A stretch of DNA of 64,000 bases, from the NCBI GenBank assembly GCA_009767595.1, contig VSDK01015859.1, positions 286,964-350,963 on the forward strand, given 5' to 3'. Under the pieces are notes generated by a model. The model was not told the DNA's origin. It worked only from the letters and a program-made list of their open reading frames with translations, and did no database searches. Positions within the stretch are counted from its first letter, which is position 1, and each line of letters starts with the position of its first letter. Both the position numbers and the translations under genes were made by a program. Source of the DNA: Symbiodinium kawagutii. Lineage: Eukaryota; Sar; Dinophyceae; Suessiales; Symbiodiniaceae. Below are positions 1 to 10,720 of this stretch, piece after piece.

Positions 1-135
1 TGCCAAAGGGTCTTGAATACTGTTGCAGCTAACACAGATAAGGTTTTAGCTGTTTAAGCTGGTCCGGCAATTGCTGAGGATGCCCATCACATGATTTGAG
101 TACAGTGGGTGGACTCATTGCTGGATTCATTGCAG

Positions 136-1207
136 TTCTTGGAACGTGCACGGGGGCTTTGTGCCACCTAGCCACAGTCTGCACCTCCTTCGTATTCATC
201 AACTCTTTCACTCATGGAAGGAGCTTGGCATGTCCAGAGGGGTGGCGGGAGGAATTGCCAGCATATGTCCGACTGGGCACTTGCTTAGCAGCAAGATCTT
301 CTCTCCTAGCTTTGCTTGCATGGGCCAGAGGCTGCATGTGGATACTTGAGCAGCCAGGCAGCTCATTGATGACCTGCCTTCCTAGCTGGCAAGAGGCAAT
401 TAAATTCTTTCGGGCCAAGAGTGACGAGGGATGGATCAACACAGAAGTTTTGAGGAACTCCATCTTCATGGCTTCGTTCCGTGGAGCTACTCTGAAACCA
501 CTAGCTCTATTCACAAATGAATGCCTGGATGCTCTCATGAATATGCCAGTTCCACCAAAAGAAGATCGGCCCACATCAAACGACCCAGTTTGCCACGTGC
601 ACTTTGACAAAATTTGGTTCAAGTTGAGAAGAATTTGGTCATGCATGGTTGGTAATTTGCATTCTCTGCTCCAATTAGTTTTGCGAAGTTGTGTTTATCT
701 TCCCTGGCTTTCCGAGGTACTTTGACTCTTGTGGACGACAAAAAGTTGTTGGGGGAACAGGCTTGAAGAGCACACAGCTCTACACACCTGAATTTGGGCG
801 AGCTTTGGCTACATGGTGGTCAAGATGTGGGCCTGTGGAAGCCGGGACTGACTTGCATATGATTGCCCAGAATCATGATGAAGACATGTTGAACCCATGC
901 AGTCTGGCAGTACAGTTTCCATTGCGTTCTTAAGCCTGTGTTTGCAGGAGGAAGAGACGAAATTGGTGCATGCGCAAGACTGCGGACATGTCAGTCCAGG
1001 ACATGAAGGAGCCATAGATAGATGTAGATCATTCCAAGTGGCATGCGTTGGTTCAGCCCAGACATTGATGGCAAGCAATTTAAGCGATTGATCTTGTGCA
1101 TTGTGTAGGAGTGGATTGTGAAGTACAGCCAAAACAAGTCTTATGACTTTGCAGATGGGGGCTTGCCTGAAGCCTTGAATGAACTGAGGAAGCCGTACTT
1201 AGCATGA
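136..1207 (+). CDS. Gene A: dinoflagellate LEQP-type protein, C-terminal part (5' end outside a clear exon)
   Basis: Open exon from an AG acceptor at 135 to a GT donor after 637. A short intron (638-716) follows, then an exon starting at 717 that restores the frame and reads GGTGLKSTQLYTPEFGRAL. A last exon from about 1109 runs to TGA at 1205-1207. Middle exon ends between about 886 and 1108 are not resolved. Visible motifs in order: CTSFVFINSFTHGRSL, GCMWILEQPGSSLM, a region ending FRGATLKPLALFTN, then GGTGLKSTQ. From general knowledge, this order (LEQP.SS, then TLKP, then GG..LKSTQ) recurs in a large family of unnamed dinoflagellate predicted proteins; its function is not known to me. It lies just upstream of two further families of the same kind on the same strand, so it could be part of a mobile or formerly mobile gene set. 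The N-terminus is probably beyond the left edge. Confidence 0.6.
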
Positions 1208-2529
1208 TGTGGGATGGTGATCCATGTGTTCTTCAACGCATGGCATAAGTGACTTGGTAACAGAATTGACAAAATTGTTTTGATTCATGAGTCTTCATTG
1301 CGAAGTGTGATGAAGCTTGCCATGATCCAAGTTCAAAGGGCACCGACCCTCAAACATATCATCTCACACATGTTGTCATGAATATGCCACAAAGTTGGTT
1401 CAATAATGAAGAAGTTTTTTGTGAGCAATATGCAGCCCACGGAGTACACATGGACAGTTTCAGTGCCAGAATGGCCGGGACCCAGACCGTGACCAACCCG
1501 TGACCTGAAGAAACGCCCGCACTTGTAATAAGAAAGCGCGAGCCGTGACCAACCCGTGACCGGCGTGACCACCCGGGTGCAACAAAGGGCATGGGGTTGC
1601 ACTTGCAGCTTGTGGCTCAACTTCGTTTTGCTCGAACCTGTGCTGTGTGCGTTTCTTGGGGGTGATGGCTAGCAAGATGGAACCTGAAGATGCTACCTTG
1701 GGAGCGTTTGCTACTGACCCTTACCTTGTGGGGGTTGTCCGTTCTGTCGAAGAGTGCATGCAGCACACCGAACCAGGCGCTCTGCTGATATTTGGGCTTA
1801 ACAGCACATGCCTTCACAATTCACAATGGGTTGTTTTGTGAAACTGTTTTTTTGGCTTTCCATGATGGTTCCGAAACTTTGCGCAGGTGTTCCCGGAGAA
1901 AGCCTATCTTCAGCACCTGAAGTTCGCATGAATCTTGAAGGGTCGAGAGCTTAATGTTTTTTGATGGCCAACCTATATGCACAATAATGAAATCAAGAAC
2001 ATTCCAATATGATCCCCATCACTTTGTAAATTGAAATTGGTTTGTCCGAGGACTAGTGTGAACCTTTCGCGGCCGCTGCCAACAATGTCAGTGGGTGACA
2101 CATTGGAGACGGTGGTGACCACAGGGGATACACAGGCGTGTGTCTCTGAGGTTTCGGTATCTGCTTGTGATGTTTGAACTGAACACCTCTCACAGTTTAG
2201 CGTGTAATGCATGAGATCAACTCAATGCATGCACAAGAGATCATGAATGATAACGAATTTGTTCCATGCAAACAATGGGCTTTGACCCGTGCAATTTGCA
2301 TATAGGGCACTGGCCCTGCATTGTTTGTGAAGGGCACTGACCATTGAAAAGTTTAGTGTTGGCATGGGGCGATGATAGAATCACAATGTGTTCATAAAAA
2401 AGATAACACTATCAACTCTAAAGGGCACCGGCCCTACATAGACACATGTAAACAACACTTGATCTTTTTAAATCATGAACATGTGTGCATGTGTGTGTGT
2501 GAATTTTGTGGGCATGCTTGAATGTGCAG
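1208..2529 (+). other. Mostly non-coding stretch with a possible small exon
   Basis: Nothing firmly coding. A frame at 1668-1841 starting MASKMEPEDATLGAF and containing EPGALLIFGLN could be the first exon of the downstream gene B, but no splice partner was proven. 1485-1580 holds a repeated GTGACCAACCCGTGACC word. The short palindrome-like word AGGGCAC(T/C)GGCCCT or close variants occurs near 1337, 2305, 2332 and 2420. Confidence 0.35.
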
Positions 2530-5189
2530 GCACTTTTGGAGACGCAGATGGCAGAGACGCTTGTGCCAGAACAGCCAGCTGAGCCTGCACTTCCAGAGAC
2601 AAATTTGTTTGGCGCAAATGCAGATGCTGCTGGTGCTGGTCAGAGCGGAGATGCAAACGCAAAGGCTCCTTCCAGCGCAAGCAAGCCTGAAGTTCCATTG
2701 CCAGAAATCAATGCTGACTTGCAGCGGGCTTTGCAAGCACTGGGTTGGCAAGCGCCTGCAAAGGCAAGTGGTGTGCCATCATCTTCGCAGAGTTTGCCAG
2801 CAGCTCCAGATCCCAAAGCTGTTGGCGCAACCCCTTGGAAGAGCTTCAGATCCCAAAGCTGTTGGAGGAATGCCGTTGCAGAGCTTGCCAGCTCCGGATC
2901 CGACAGCTGTTGGCGCAATGCCTTTGCAGAGTTTGCCAGATGTGGGGGTTCCAGATCCCAAAGCTGTTGGAGTGCCTTTGCAGAGTTTGCCAGCTGCGGG
3001 AGTTCCAGATCCCAAAGCTGTTGGCGCAATGCATTTGCAGAGTTTGCCAGCTGCAGGGGTTCCAGATCCCAAAGCTGTTGGAGTGCCTTTGCAGAGTTTG
3101 CCAGCTGCGGGAGTTCCAGATCCCAAAGCTGTTGGAATGCCGTTGCAGAGTTTGCCAGCTGTGGGAGTTCCAGATCCCAAAGCTGTTGGTGCAATGCCTT
3201 TGCAGAGTTTGCCAGCTGCGGGAGTTCCAGATCCCAAAGCTGTTGGAGTGCCTTTGCAGAGTGTGCCAGCTGCGGGAGTTCCAGATCCCAAAGCTGTTGG
3301 CGCAATGCCGTTGCAGAGTTTACCAGCTGCAGTTCCAGATCCCAAAGCTGTTGGTGCAATGCCTATGCAGAGTGTGCCAGCTGCTGGAATTCCAAATCCC
3401 ACAGCTGCTGCAGCGCAGGTACCGTTGACCAGGGAGACATTAGACAAGTTGAACAATCCAAACAAGGTGAACGTTTTCCCGGCAGCAGCACCAAAAGCAG
3501 ATCCTGGCTATTCAAGGAGGGCTGCTGCCAATTTGATTCAGCGGTTGCAGCAGAACCCACGCCGCTTGGAAAACTTGCCATCGCTGGCAAAAATGGTGAA
3601 TGACCCAGGGCAGAAATCAGAGCTCATCACGTTGCTGTGCAATGCGAATGGATCCATTGAAGATGTTGGTGCAACTTTGCAGCATTATGAGGAGACCATG
3701 ACTGGTGACTTCAAACGCAAGAAGGCGCTTCGGTGGACCAGAAAAGAAATGGAGGATCATTATGGACCAGATGCGCAGATGGTGATGGACTACAAGCGCT
3801 CCCAAGGTCTGACAGAACCAGATGAAAATTGTCCAGGTGCAGAAGTTTTCTTGATCTCGCAGAAGATCGATGCATCAGAGAGTGGTACCAGAAGTGGTGC
3901 CTTGGTTGTTTTCGGAAGACAAATCATTTTGCTAGATAGATACTTGGAAGTAGAATATGCTTTTGCCCCCTTATCTGCACCTTGTTTTTTGTTAAAAAAG
4001 AAAACATAGAACACAGCTATGGGGACACCATATTCAACATTCATTGTCCGCTGCCACCTTTGCGAACATGGTTTGATAACATGCTAAAAGAAAGGAATGT
4101 CATGCAAAACATGAGCATGCGATTTCATTACAATCACCCATGGGCCACTTGAGGCACAACGTTGCAGACCAAGGGTATGCGACTGGATTCAAGCAATGCA
4201 GCAGACGTTGCCAAGCTGATGTTTCTTGGCGATCGTTTGGTGTGTGTGTGTGTATGTTTGTATTTTTTGTTTGTAGCGAGGCACATGTGTACAAACGTGT
4301 TTGATATAGAGAGTTGTTTTGTGCAAATCCTTCCAACATGACCCAACTCATATGAACTGAATCCATCTCAATGATGTATATAACATAGTACGAGCCCATG
4401 TGTTCACATGCTGTGCCTTGTGGATAGTGTGCCTTGTGGATAGTGTGCTCGCAAGGCTTCCGCCATGGGGAGCCAAGAAGGCGACGCCGCAGGCTGCGCC
4501 ATCCTCGACACCTACAGGGTCACCTGCTACGCCTTCAGTGGCTGCTCCATCTACCCCTCAAGGTGATGAGCCAGCTCCAAAGAAACGCAGAGTGCCCAAA
4601 GCAGAGGAACCAGTGACCCCTCTTGCCAAGGGGAGGGACATGGCCAGCAAACTGTTGAAGAAGAAAACAGATGCAGCCAACGTTGCTCTGACCCTCCAGT
4701 CTGTGCCCTATGCTGACCAGCTTTGTGCAGAGATGAAATCATTTGCGGACAAGTTTGAGTTTCTCAGTTGCATCATATCCAGGGTTTGCTTGTTTTGTGC
4801 GTGCAATGCTATTGTTGTTTTTTGCATTATTGCATTTGGCCATGTTCCATTGATCTCAGGAAGCTCTACCTGGACGTGCATGCGCTGGTGACTGTGCAGA
4901 AGAATGAGGACCATTCAACTCCAACCCTTTCGATTGTAGATTCATTTGAGTATCACAATTGTCCAGATTTACCCACATGTTTCTAGATATGCTGCAGTAT
5001 GTTGAAGAAGGTACTTGTTTGCAGACATTTCAGGAGGATGATTACATGCCCCATGTGAAGCAGATGATCCTTTTGCAGCGGCAGTTTGAAAAGCCATACT
5101 CAGCGGCGTCTGCCATTTACCGTCAGATCAACAAGCCAGCTGGCAAAGCCAAGAGCAAGGCGAAGGCCAAGGCAAAAGCTGCGGCTTAA
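2530..5189 (+). CDS. Gene B: repeat-rich, nuclear-type dinoflagellate protein (multi-exon, frame break in the repeats)
   Basis: An AG acceptor at 2529 opens a frame beginning ALLETQMAETLVPEQP. It enters a run of 18-19 residue repeats (consensus VPDPKAVGAMPLQSLPAAG). The opening frame and the repeat frame differ: one early repeat near 2840-2860 is about 8 nt shorter than its neighbours, so the coding frame shifts there. After the repeats comes a basic helical stretch (RRAAANLIQRLQQNPRRLEN, then KMVNDPGQKSELITLL), which resembles a domain I recall from many dinoflagellate proteins. Later exons: about 4449-4758 with PAPKKRRVPKAEEP, a classical nuclear localisation signal; one from 4862 beginning KLYLDVHALVTVQ; and a last one with GKAKSKAKAKAKAAA to a TAA at 5187-5189. 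Exon ends between 3830 and 4450 are unresolved. The frame break may be a hidden intron or a sign of decay. Confidence 0.5.
2905..3385 (+). repeat. In-gene tandem repeat, 54/57 bp units
   Basis: About nine copies of a unit reading CCAGATCCCAAAGCTGTTGG followed by a variable GAMPLQ or GVPLQ block and TTGCCAGCTGCGGGAGT. Units alternate between 18 and 19 codons, so the frame is kept inside the main run; the first, shorter unit at about 2840-2860 breaks it. Neighbouring units are nearly identical, which suggests recent unequal exchange. Confidence 0.85.
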
Positions 5190-5766
5190 GTTTCTTTGGG
5201 AGCTCATGAAAGGCAACCTGAGGAAAGCCTCGGGGTACATGAGCGGATGATCTAGATCAGAGGGGTATCAGGTCACATGTCTTTGGCCTTTGGCGGTTGA
5301 TCGGGGTTTTTTCAAGAAATATGTATAAACATGCCCAACATGATGAGTGTGCAATTTTCAACCTAGCCGCAGCGCCAAAAGCTTGTGCCAAAACAGTTTA
5401 CCTGTAGTGGCGGCACAGGTGGTTCTCTCGCGTGGTTAGTCTTCAATTGCTTGTGAAATAGATGAGATGAAAATTGCAGAGTTCCACCAGTCAGACTCAC
5501 ATATGCAGGTGACAAATCTTGAGCGCTCGAATCGCAAAAATGGAAACATGCCTTCGTGCTTGTTTGTTACCCCAGATGCTTTTGTTTTTGTCATGAGCTC
5601 TGGTGCCTAAATAGCCAATACCATTTTAATTTCAGATTTGCTCAGTGGACATTGCGCAGGTCAAGCCTGAATGACCCACAACCTGTGCGCAAATACCGCA
5701 AGAAAATGCGCCTTGGTTTGCAATTCCTGCAGTTGCCCACCTTTGAGAATTGTGAGGATTGCTGCA
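5190..5766 (+). other. Gap between genes B and C
   Basis: No convincing coding exon. A GT-poor, mixed-composition stretch follows the TAA of gene B. The segment 5640-5760 is open in two frames and could hold an upstream exon of gene C (an AG acceptor sits at about 5766), but no joined frame could be shown. Confidence 0.3.
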
Positions 5767-8007
5767 GACATGAACTATCGCGCACTAAGGGATGTAGATG
5801 AACTCGACAGCAATGGCGTCCGCTCAATAGCAGATAAGATTGCTAGTGGCCAAGTGTCAGTGGAAGCTGCAGCTTCTTGCACAGCTGCGTTTGTGAGTGA
5901 TGGTGCAGACAAGGTTGGCTGGGGGAAAAAATGCTATCAAACTTGGATGAACATGAGAAGCCCCAAAGTTAAAATTTGCTGTTTGATGCCCTGCAGGTGA
6001 GCGCAAAGCAGTTTAAGAAATGCACACAGCGAGACTTTTTTCGATGGATGAAACTGCCAATCACAATCACACCTGTGAAGCTACCGTTGTTGATGGATGC
6101 GCGGAGATCTACTCACCAGAATGCAGCTCATGAGAGTTTCGAATCAGTTTCTCTCATTCTTCCCAGTGACATGCTTCGTGCTATATATGATGCTGGCCAA
6201 GAGGTGTGGTCGCTGCCTTTGATAAGTTTCAGTGAGTGTTTGCTTTTGAAAGTGGAACATGTAATAGTTAGCGTACCAAAAGCATATTCGCATATGCAGG
6301 CCCACAACATGTTTGGCCATGATTCTTGCGCAGGCAATCGATCAGTGCCTGGGATCAGCCAACAACTGGGCTGACTTGTGGTCTGCAAGTGGCCGCCCTG
6401 ACCTGGCAACAACTCATGTCCCCATTGTTGTGCATGAAGATGCTGTTCCACACTTCTCTGGTGCCATGGCCTACATGAGAAGAAATGGATTTCGGGGGGT
6501 ATGGTGGGTTCTGTGACTTTGGTTGAAAAGAAATATTTTGATTTATATATGTGGAGTCTTGGTCAATATTTTGACTTAGGATCAACGGCCACTGTGTGGA
6601 GCTGGTCAACTGCTTGCGTCCGGGCTGATTCATGGAAAACAAGACAGGCGATTTGCGTGATATCTACAAGCCAGGTAACCCCTTCAACACGTGCAGAAAT
6701 TTGCAAGTTGTTGGCCTGGGACTTGCGCCAATTGCAGATGGGGGAGTGGGCCTTTGTTGATGCTACTGGCCGTTTCCATCCCTTGGGGTCGAAAAGGGAA
6801 GGAAAAGCTGGGGGCAGCATTGGCTTGAAAGCAGTGACTGGCTTGGATTTTAACATTGTTTTGATTGGGGGTTTAGGGCTGACATCCAGTGTATGGTATG
6901 TTGCTGAAATTGCAGACGTTTGTTTGAATGCCATTGATTCCTGTGCAGGCATTTTGCTACTGGAAGGGCGACATGGAAGCCCATTACTTTGCCCACAGAC
7001 TAACCCGGTATTACAGGTGCAATCAGTGCTGTGATTTTTGCTTGGCTTCCATGGCCAAGAACAATCCAGTCTTGAGCATTGGCCATTTGACGTTGAGGGC
7101 GCCATGGAGATGTACAATTTCAACATTGGACCCCAATGATCCATCACCGTGGGTGAGCGTGCCAGGGTTCACCAAGTCAAGAAAACTCTTTGACCTTTTG
7201 CACATTGTGCACCTGGGCACATTGCGGGATATTGTGCCATCCTGCTTGATCGATTCATTGCGAGATGGTTCATTGGCGGCTTTCTACGGGCTACAGGGCT
7301 GTGAAGATGATGTCATTTTGCACCGGATGAGCCAACATGCACATGTCTGGGCCAAAAGCAAAGGTATGGACTTGTACGTGGGAACTTTGACTATGCGCAG
7401 GCTAGGACGCTCCTCGAGCCATGTATGGCCATACCCAGAGCTAGATTCCCGCATCAAAGCTGCAAGGTGCAGGACACTTTTTGCATTTACTACATGGCTG
7501 ATGACCCGGTTGACTTCGTACCCTTTGTCAGCTGAGCAGAAATCAAATGCTGATTTCCGAGCTGTGTGCTGTTGGAGTTTGGATGTGGCGTTGAGCATTT
7601 TCAGTCAAAATCAAAAAATCAAGATGCCAATGCATGTGGTGAAACAAACCACGTGGCTGCTTCGGCTACATGCTGCGTGCTACGAGTACTTGGCAGCTCG
7701 CTGCATTGGTCAAAAGACCTTGTTGTACAAACTGCGGCCTAAGACGCACTACTTTTCACACATGGTGGATCATCATGAGGAAACTTGTTTGTGCTTAATG
7801 CACCTTTGTTGCCTTGGCGATGAAGATTTCATGGGTAAAATGCGTAAGGTTGCCCAAGCATGTCACGGAAAAACGTACATGCACACATGGGCAAAGCGTT
7901 ATGCCTTGAAGAGGGCATTGCAATGGTCCGAGATGAGGGAAAACAGTCAAGTGGATGCTGGCGCATTGCAGATTTTACCATGGAACATGGCAACATTTGA
8001 TGGGTGA
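5767..8007 (+). CDS. Gene C: dinoflagellate high-copy-type protein, possibly transposase-derived
   Basis: Several exons with short introns on the + strand. Approximate exons: 5767-5967 (MNYRALRDVDELDSNGVRSI), 5997-6205 (ending LPSDMLRAIYDAGQE), 6332-6497 (HVPIVVHEDAVPHFSG), from about 6583 to 6820 (TATVWSWSTA, LLAWDLRQLQMG, FHPLGSKREGKAGG) and 6949-8007 (FCYWKGDMEAHYFAHRL, CNQCCDFCLASM, APWR, LLHIVHLGTLRD, LRPKTHYFSHM). The last exon is about 1 kb and ends at TGA 8005-8007. The linear order HEDAVP, then TVWSW, then LLAWDL, then WKGD.EAH, then C..C..CLA, then APWR, then a D.LH.V.LG-like segment matches a large set of unnamed dinoflagellate predicted proteins. The last part is reminiscent of CACTA/Plavaka-like transposases; that is inference only. 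The reported 29-31 nt gap between the first two exons is unusually small, so that junction is doubtful. Confidence 0.6.
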
Positions 8008-8690
8008 TTTGTTCAGTTAACAACTGAGATGTGAATGTATCCAACCATGCAACAGTGCAGAAACACAGTTGTGAAGTGAAATCATTTTTCCATGTTTTGT
8101 CAGTTTGCAATGTTCCATCCATGTGTTTTTTTAACGATGGTGATGCGCAGTGGGACCTACATGTGTTTAAGGGTTGCATGGTGAATGTTTTTTGGTTTAA
8201 GTTTAGCGATGATTTGGGCACCAAGATGACGTATGGATTTAAAAAAATGGGAACAATAAACATCAAAACTCAGAGGACGCAGGTGCCTGCGATCGTGGCA
8301 TTTGGTGTGAAACATGGTTGGCTATGTTTTTTCGCAAAGAGTGGTCGGGATAAATGGCATGTGCATGTGCTGATGAAACCAAAGTGGGAACAAACCAACA
8401 TGGTTTGAGACTGCCACAAGGGAGCGCAATTATCAATCCAGCGCCCATGTAGTGCCATGCGTTTTTTTAGGGCATGGCTGTTGCAGTCTGAATGGTGCAA
8501 AACAAAGAAAACAGCAAACTGGATAATGCGTTGAAATGCCATCAACATATTCAACACCCATGGCAATTCCCAATGCAATGTGCTCATGAGGGACTTAAGC
8601 CCTTCCAAATGTGCTTCCAGACAATGATTCCTTCAACATCCATCGGACAGCCTCAACATATACGCCTGGGGCTTTTGTTGGCAACAAGAA
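8008..8690 (+). other. Non-coding spacer between gene C and the retrotransposon fragment
   Basis: Short open frames exist on both strands but none shows a recognisable motif or phase-compatible splice sites. It probably holds the 3' untranslated region of gene C. Confidence 0.4.
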
Positions 8691-8691
8691 A

Positions 8692-8772
8692 CGCCCATGG
8701 GTTTTTCTCGCCCTGAACAAACGTCCATGGGTTTTTGTTGTCTGCGAGAAACACCCATGGGTTTTAATTTTG
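8692..8772 (+). repeat. Three-copy CCCATGGGTTTT repeat
   Basis: The word C(C/G)CCATGGGTTTT occurs three times (about 8693, 8725, 8752) within 70 bp, followed by TGGGCTTTTAAAAACGCCCA, itself an inverted repeat. It sits at the 5' border of the retrotransposon-like frame and supplies its apparent first ATGs, so the apparent N-terminus MGF...MGF...MGF is probably not native protein. Confidence 0.75.
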
Positions 8773-10625
8773 CCCCTTGGGCTTTTAAAAACGCCCAAGT
8801 ACCAATTTGGCATGTCCAGGCTTGGCAACAACAGTTGATCATGCAACACACGGAACGCTCCCATTGGTATAGGATGCCAGACATCAGCAGAGCCGACACG
8901 GTGGCAGTACTGGCTAAGTTTAATGATCATGATCGGTCGCTGCTCTTGAAGGACTTGAGTGGAGGCTTCCAACTCAATTCCCAGAAAACGCACTGGAATG
9001 ATGAAGTGGATTCACTGTGTGCATTTTGTATGCAGCCGGACACACGCACCCATCGACTATTTCATTGCCCAGTAGGAGCACAGGCTCGCACCAAACACTT
9101 GGAGGTCATTGCCCAGCTTCAAGAGGAGGGCTCCATTCAGCCGGAATTTCCCTTTGTGACAGTGCACCTGCTGAGTGAAATGTATCAACACTTGCATTTC
9201 CAAGCCCCCACCATGGCCATTGACCCTCAAGCCATTGCATGGGTCCAACGCCAAATATCGTTAGGAGAGGATGTTTTTTGGTTCACTGATGGAAGCTGTC
9301 AATTTCCCACATGTGTCACAGGACGCTTTGCAGCTTTTAGCATTGTGCTTGACACCTCAGAATCCGCCACCAGTCGGATCAACACTTGTGAGCGTTTCCT
9401 GTACCAGGACCAACAGCCCACCTGCTTTCAGCCCGTGGTCCTGTCTAGAGTGCGTGGAGAACAGGACATTTTGAGAGCTGAACTTTCTGCCATAGCACAA
9501 ATTGTTGTGGAGGCTAAGGAGGGCCAGGTACACTCTGACTCCCAGGGGGCCATCACCCTGGTCCATAAAGCCTTGACAGCTGACCATCCGAGCCAGTTTT
9601 TGCACTGCGATCATTTCGACATTTTGTTGAATATTTGGCATCATCGTAGGGAAAACCGAGTCACGTTGCACAAGGTCAAAGCTCATCAGGATTTGACTGC
9701 CATGAGCCCAGGCACGTCCATGTTTCTAGCTTTAGGTAATGCCGCAGCTGATCGTGCAGCAGTTCAGGCCAATGACTCACTCCTTCCCGACTTTGTGCAG
9801 GAACTCCGAGCCCACCATCAGGATATCCAACAATCCCGCACACAGCTGGAACAAATGTATAGACTGCATTTGGATATTGTGCAGGCCAGAAAGCTGGCCA
9901 CACCGCCGACGGCTCCCTCCTTTTCACATGACCCCGATATAATCCGGGCCGCTTTTGTGCAATGGCGAGTGGATCACACGGAATGGATCCACCCTGTCGC
10001 TACGTTGGACTTCTTGGATTCGTGCACCTATGGGCGCACTACTGCTGAGGCATTGATACAATGGTTGACTCAACTGAAATGGCCCACAGACAATGCAGGA
10101 CCTACAGGCAGAGTAACAGGACTGTGCTGGGGCGAAGCAGCATTGTCCTTTATGTTCTTCTGGAAGAAGTACCTCCCGGTCATTCGACAAGACCGAGATA
10201 AGCAGGATCAGATCGTGTTTCCTGGATCTGTCCAAGCAGCACTACATTGGCACTGCACCTTGGTTGACATGGCTACATCCTTTGTTAAACTGCTGGATCA
10301 GGTCATTGCCTTGACTCCAGAGAACTTGATACCTTCGACACGGCGGTGCCGCTGTACCGCTATGTACATTCAGGGTGTCAAACGAATTGTCACTGGATGG
10401 CATTTCCGCCCGGAGATGCCCTTTCAAACAGAGGTAGTGGATGAATTGCAACGGCTTACAACACTGGGACAACAGAGATTCTGGTCTGAAACCCCGCGGG
10501 TGCAGATCAGGCATGAGGAAGATGACGCCATCTGGGATTTTCAGAGCAGGCATCTGGCCTCTAAAGCCAGGATGCATGCTGTTCGCACTGAGAGACGACG
10601 ACGAGAACAACTTGAGGCTGGTTAG
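8697..10625 (+). CDS. Non-LTR retrotransposon ORF2 C-terminal fragment with RNase H
   Basis: A 642-codon open frame without introns, in contrast to the genes around it. Around residues 108-124 there is a C-x2-C-x7-H-x4-C motif (LCAFCMQPDTRTHRLFHCP), typical of the zinc-binding motif after the reverse transcriptase of LINE-type elements. Residues about 192-360 form an RNase H type I domain: FTDGS (Asp198), ILRAELSAI (Glu262), VHSDSQGA (Asp281), KVKAHQDL, and GNAAADRAA (Asp352), so all four catalytic acids are present. About 280 residues follow without a recognised motif, rich in W and basic residues near the end. No reverse transcriptase or endonuclease is visible upstream, so the copy is 5'-truncated, as is usual for LINE insertions. 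The frame is intact over 1.9 kb, which suggests a fairly recent insertion or selection on the fragment. True homology probably starts near 8805. Confidence 0.88.
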   Translation: MGFSRPEQTSMGFCCLRETPMGFNFAPWAFKNAQVPIWHVQAWQQQLIMQHTERSHWYRMPDISRADTVAVLAKFNDHDRSLLLKDLSGGFQLNSQKTHWNDEVDSLCAFCMQPDTRTHRLFHCPVGAQARTKHLEVIAQLQEEGSIQPEFPFVTVHLLSEMYQHLHFQAPTMAIDPQAIAWVQRQISLGEDVFWFTDGSCQFPTCVTGRFAAFSIVLDTSESATSRINTCERFLYQDQQPTCFQPVVLSRVRGEQDILRAELSAIAQIVVEAKEGQVHSDSQGAITLVHKALTADHPSQFLHCDHFDILLNIWHHRRENRVTLHKVKAHQDLTAMSPGTSMFLALGNAAADRAAVQANDSLLPDFVQELRAHHQDIQQSRTQLEQMYRLHLDIVQARKLATPPTAPSFSHDPDIIRAAFVQWRVDHTEWIHPVATLDFLDSCTYGRTTAEALIQWLTQLKWPTDNAGPTGRVTGLCWGEAALSFMFFWKKYLPVIRQDRDKQDQIVFPGSVQAALHWHCTLVDMATSFVKLLDQVIALTPENLIPSTRRCRCTAMYIQGVKRIVTGWHFRPEMPFQTEVVDELQRLTTLGQQRFWSETPRVQIRHEEDDAIWDFQSRHLASKARMHAVRTERRRREQLEAG

Positions 10626-10720
10626 GTTTCACAGGACACTGCGCTGTGTGCGCATCAGACAGACGGTCCGCGCTTGCTGCGCTGCTTTGTGGTTGCAGCT
10701 GGGCGCTGGCCGGTGGGAAG
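8697..10720 (+). mobile_element. 5'-truncated non-LTR (LINE-type) retrotransposon
   Basis: The element comprises the RNase H frame plus about 100 nt of 3' sequence. No poly(A) tail, terminal repeat or clear target-site duplication was recognised, so the right border is approximate. Composition and intron density change sharply just to its right, where long repeat-filled introns begin. Confidence 0.7.

Noticed and set aside
2640-3465. Minus-strand and alternative-frame proteins across the gene B repeats
   Set aside because: Mirror and shifted translations of the tandem repeat; the VPDPKAVG frame continues into the conserved downstream segment, the others do not.
10242-10610. Minus-strand frame of 122 codons
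   Set aside because: Shadow of the retrotransposon RNase H frame, which carries clear domain motifs.
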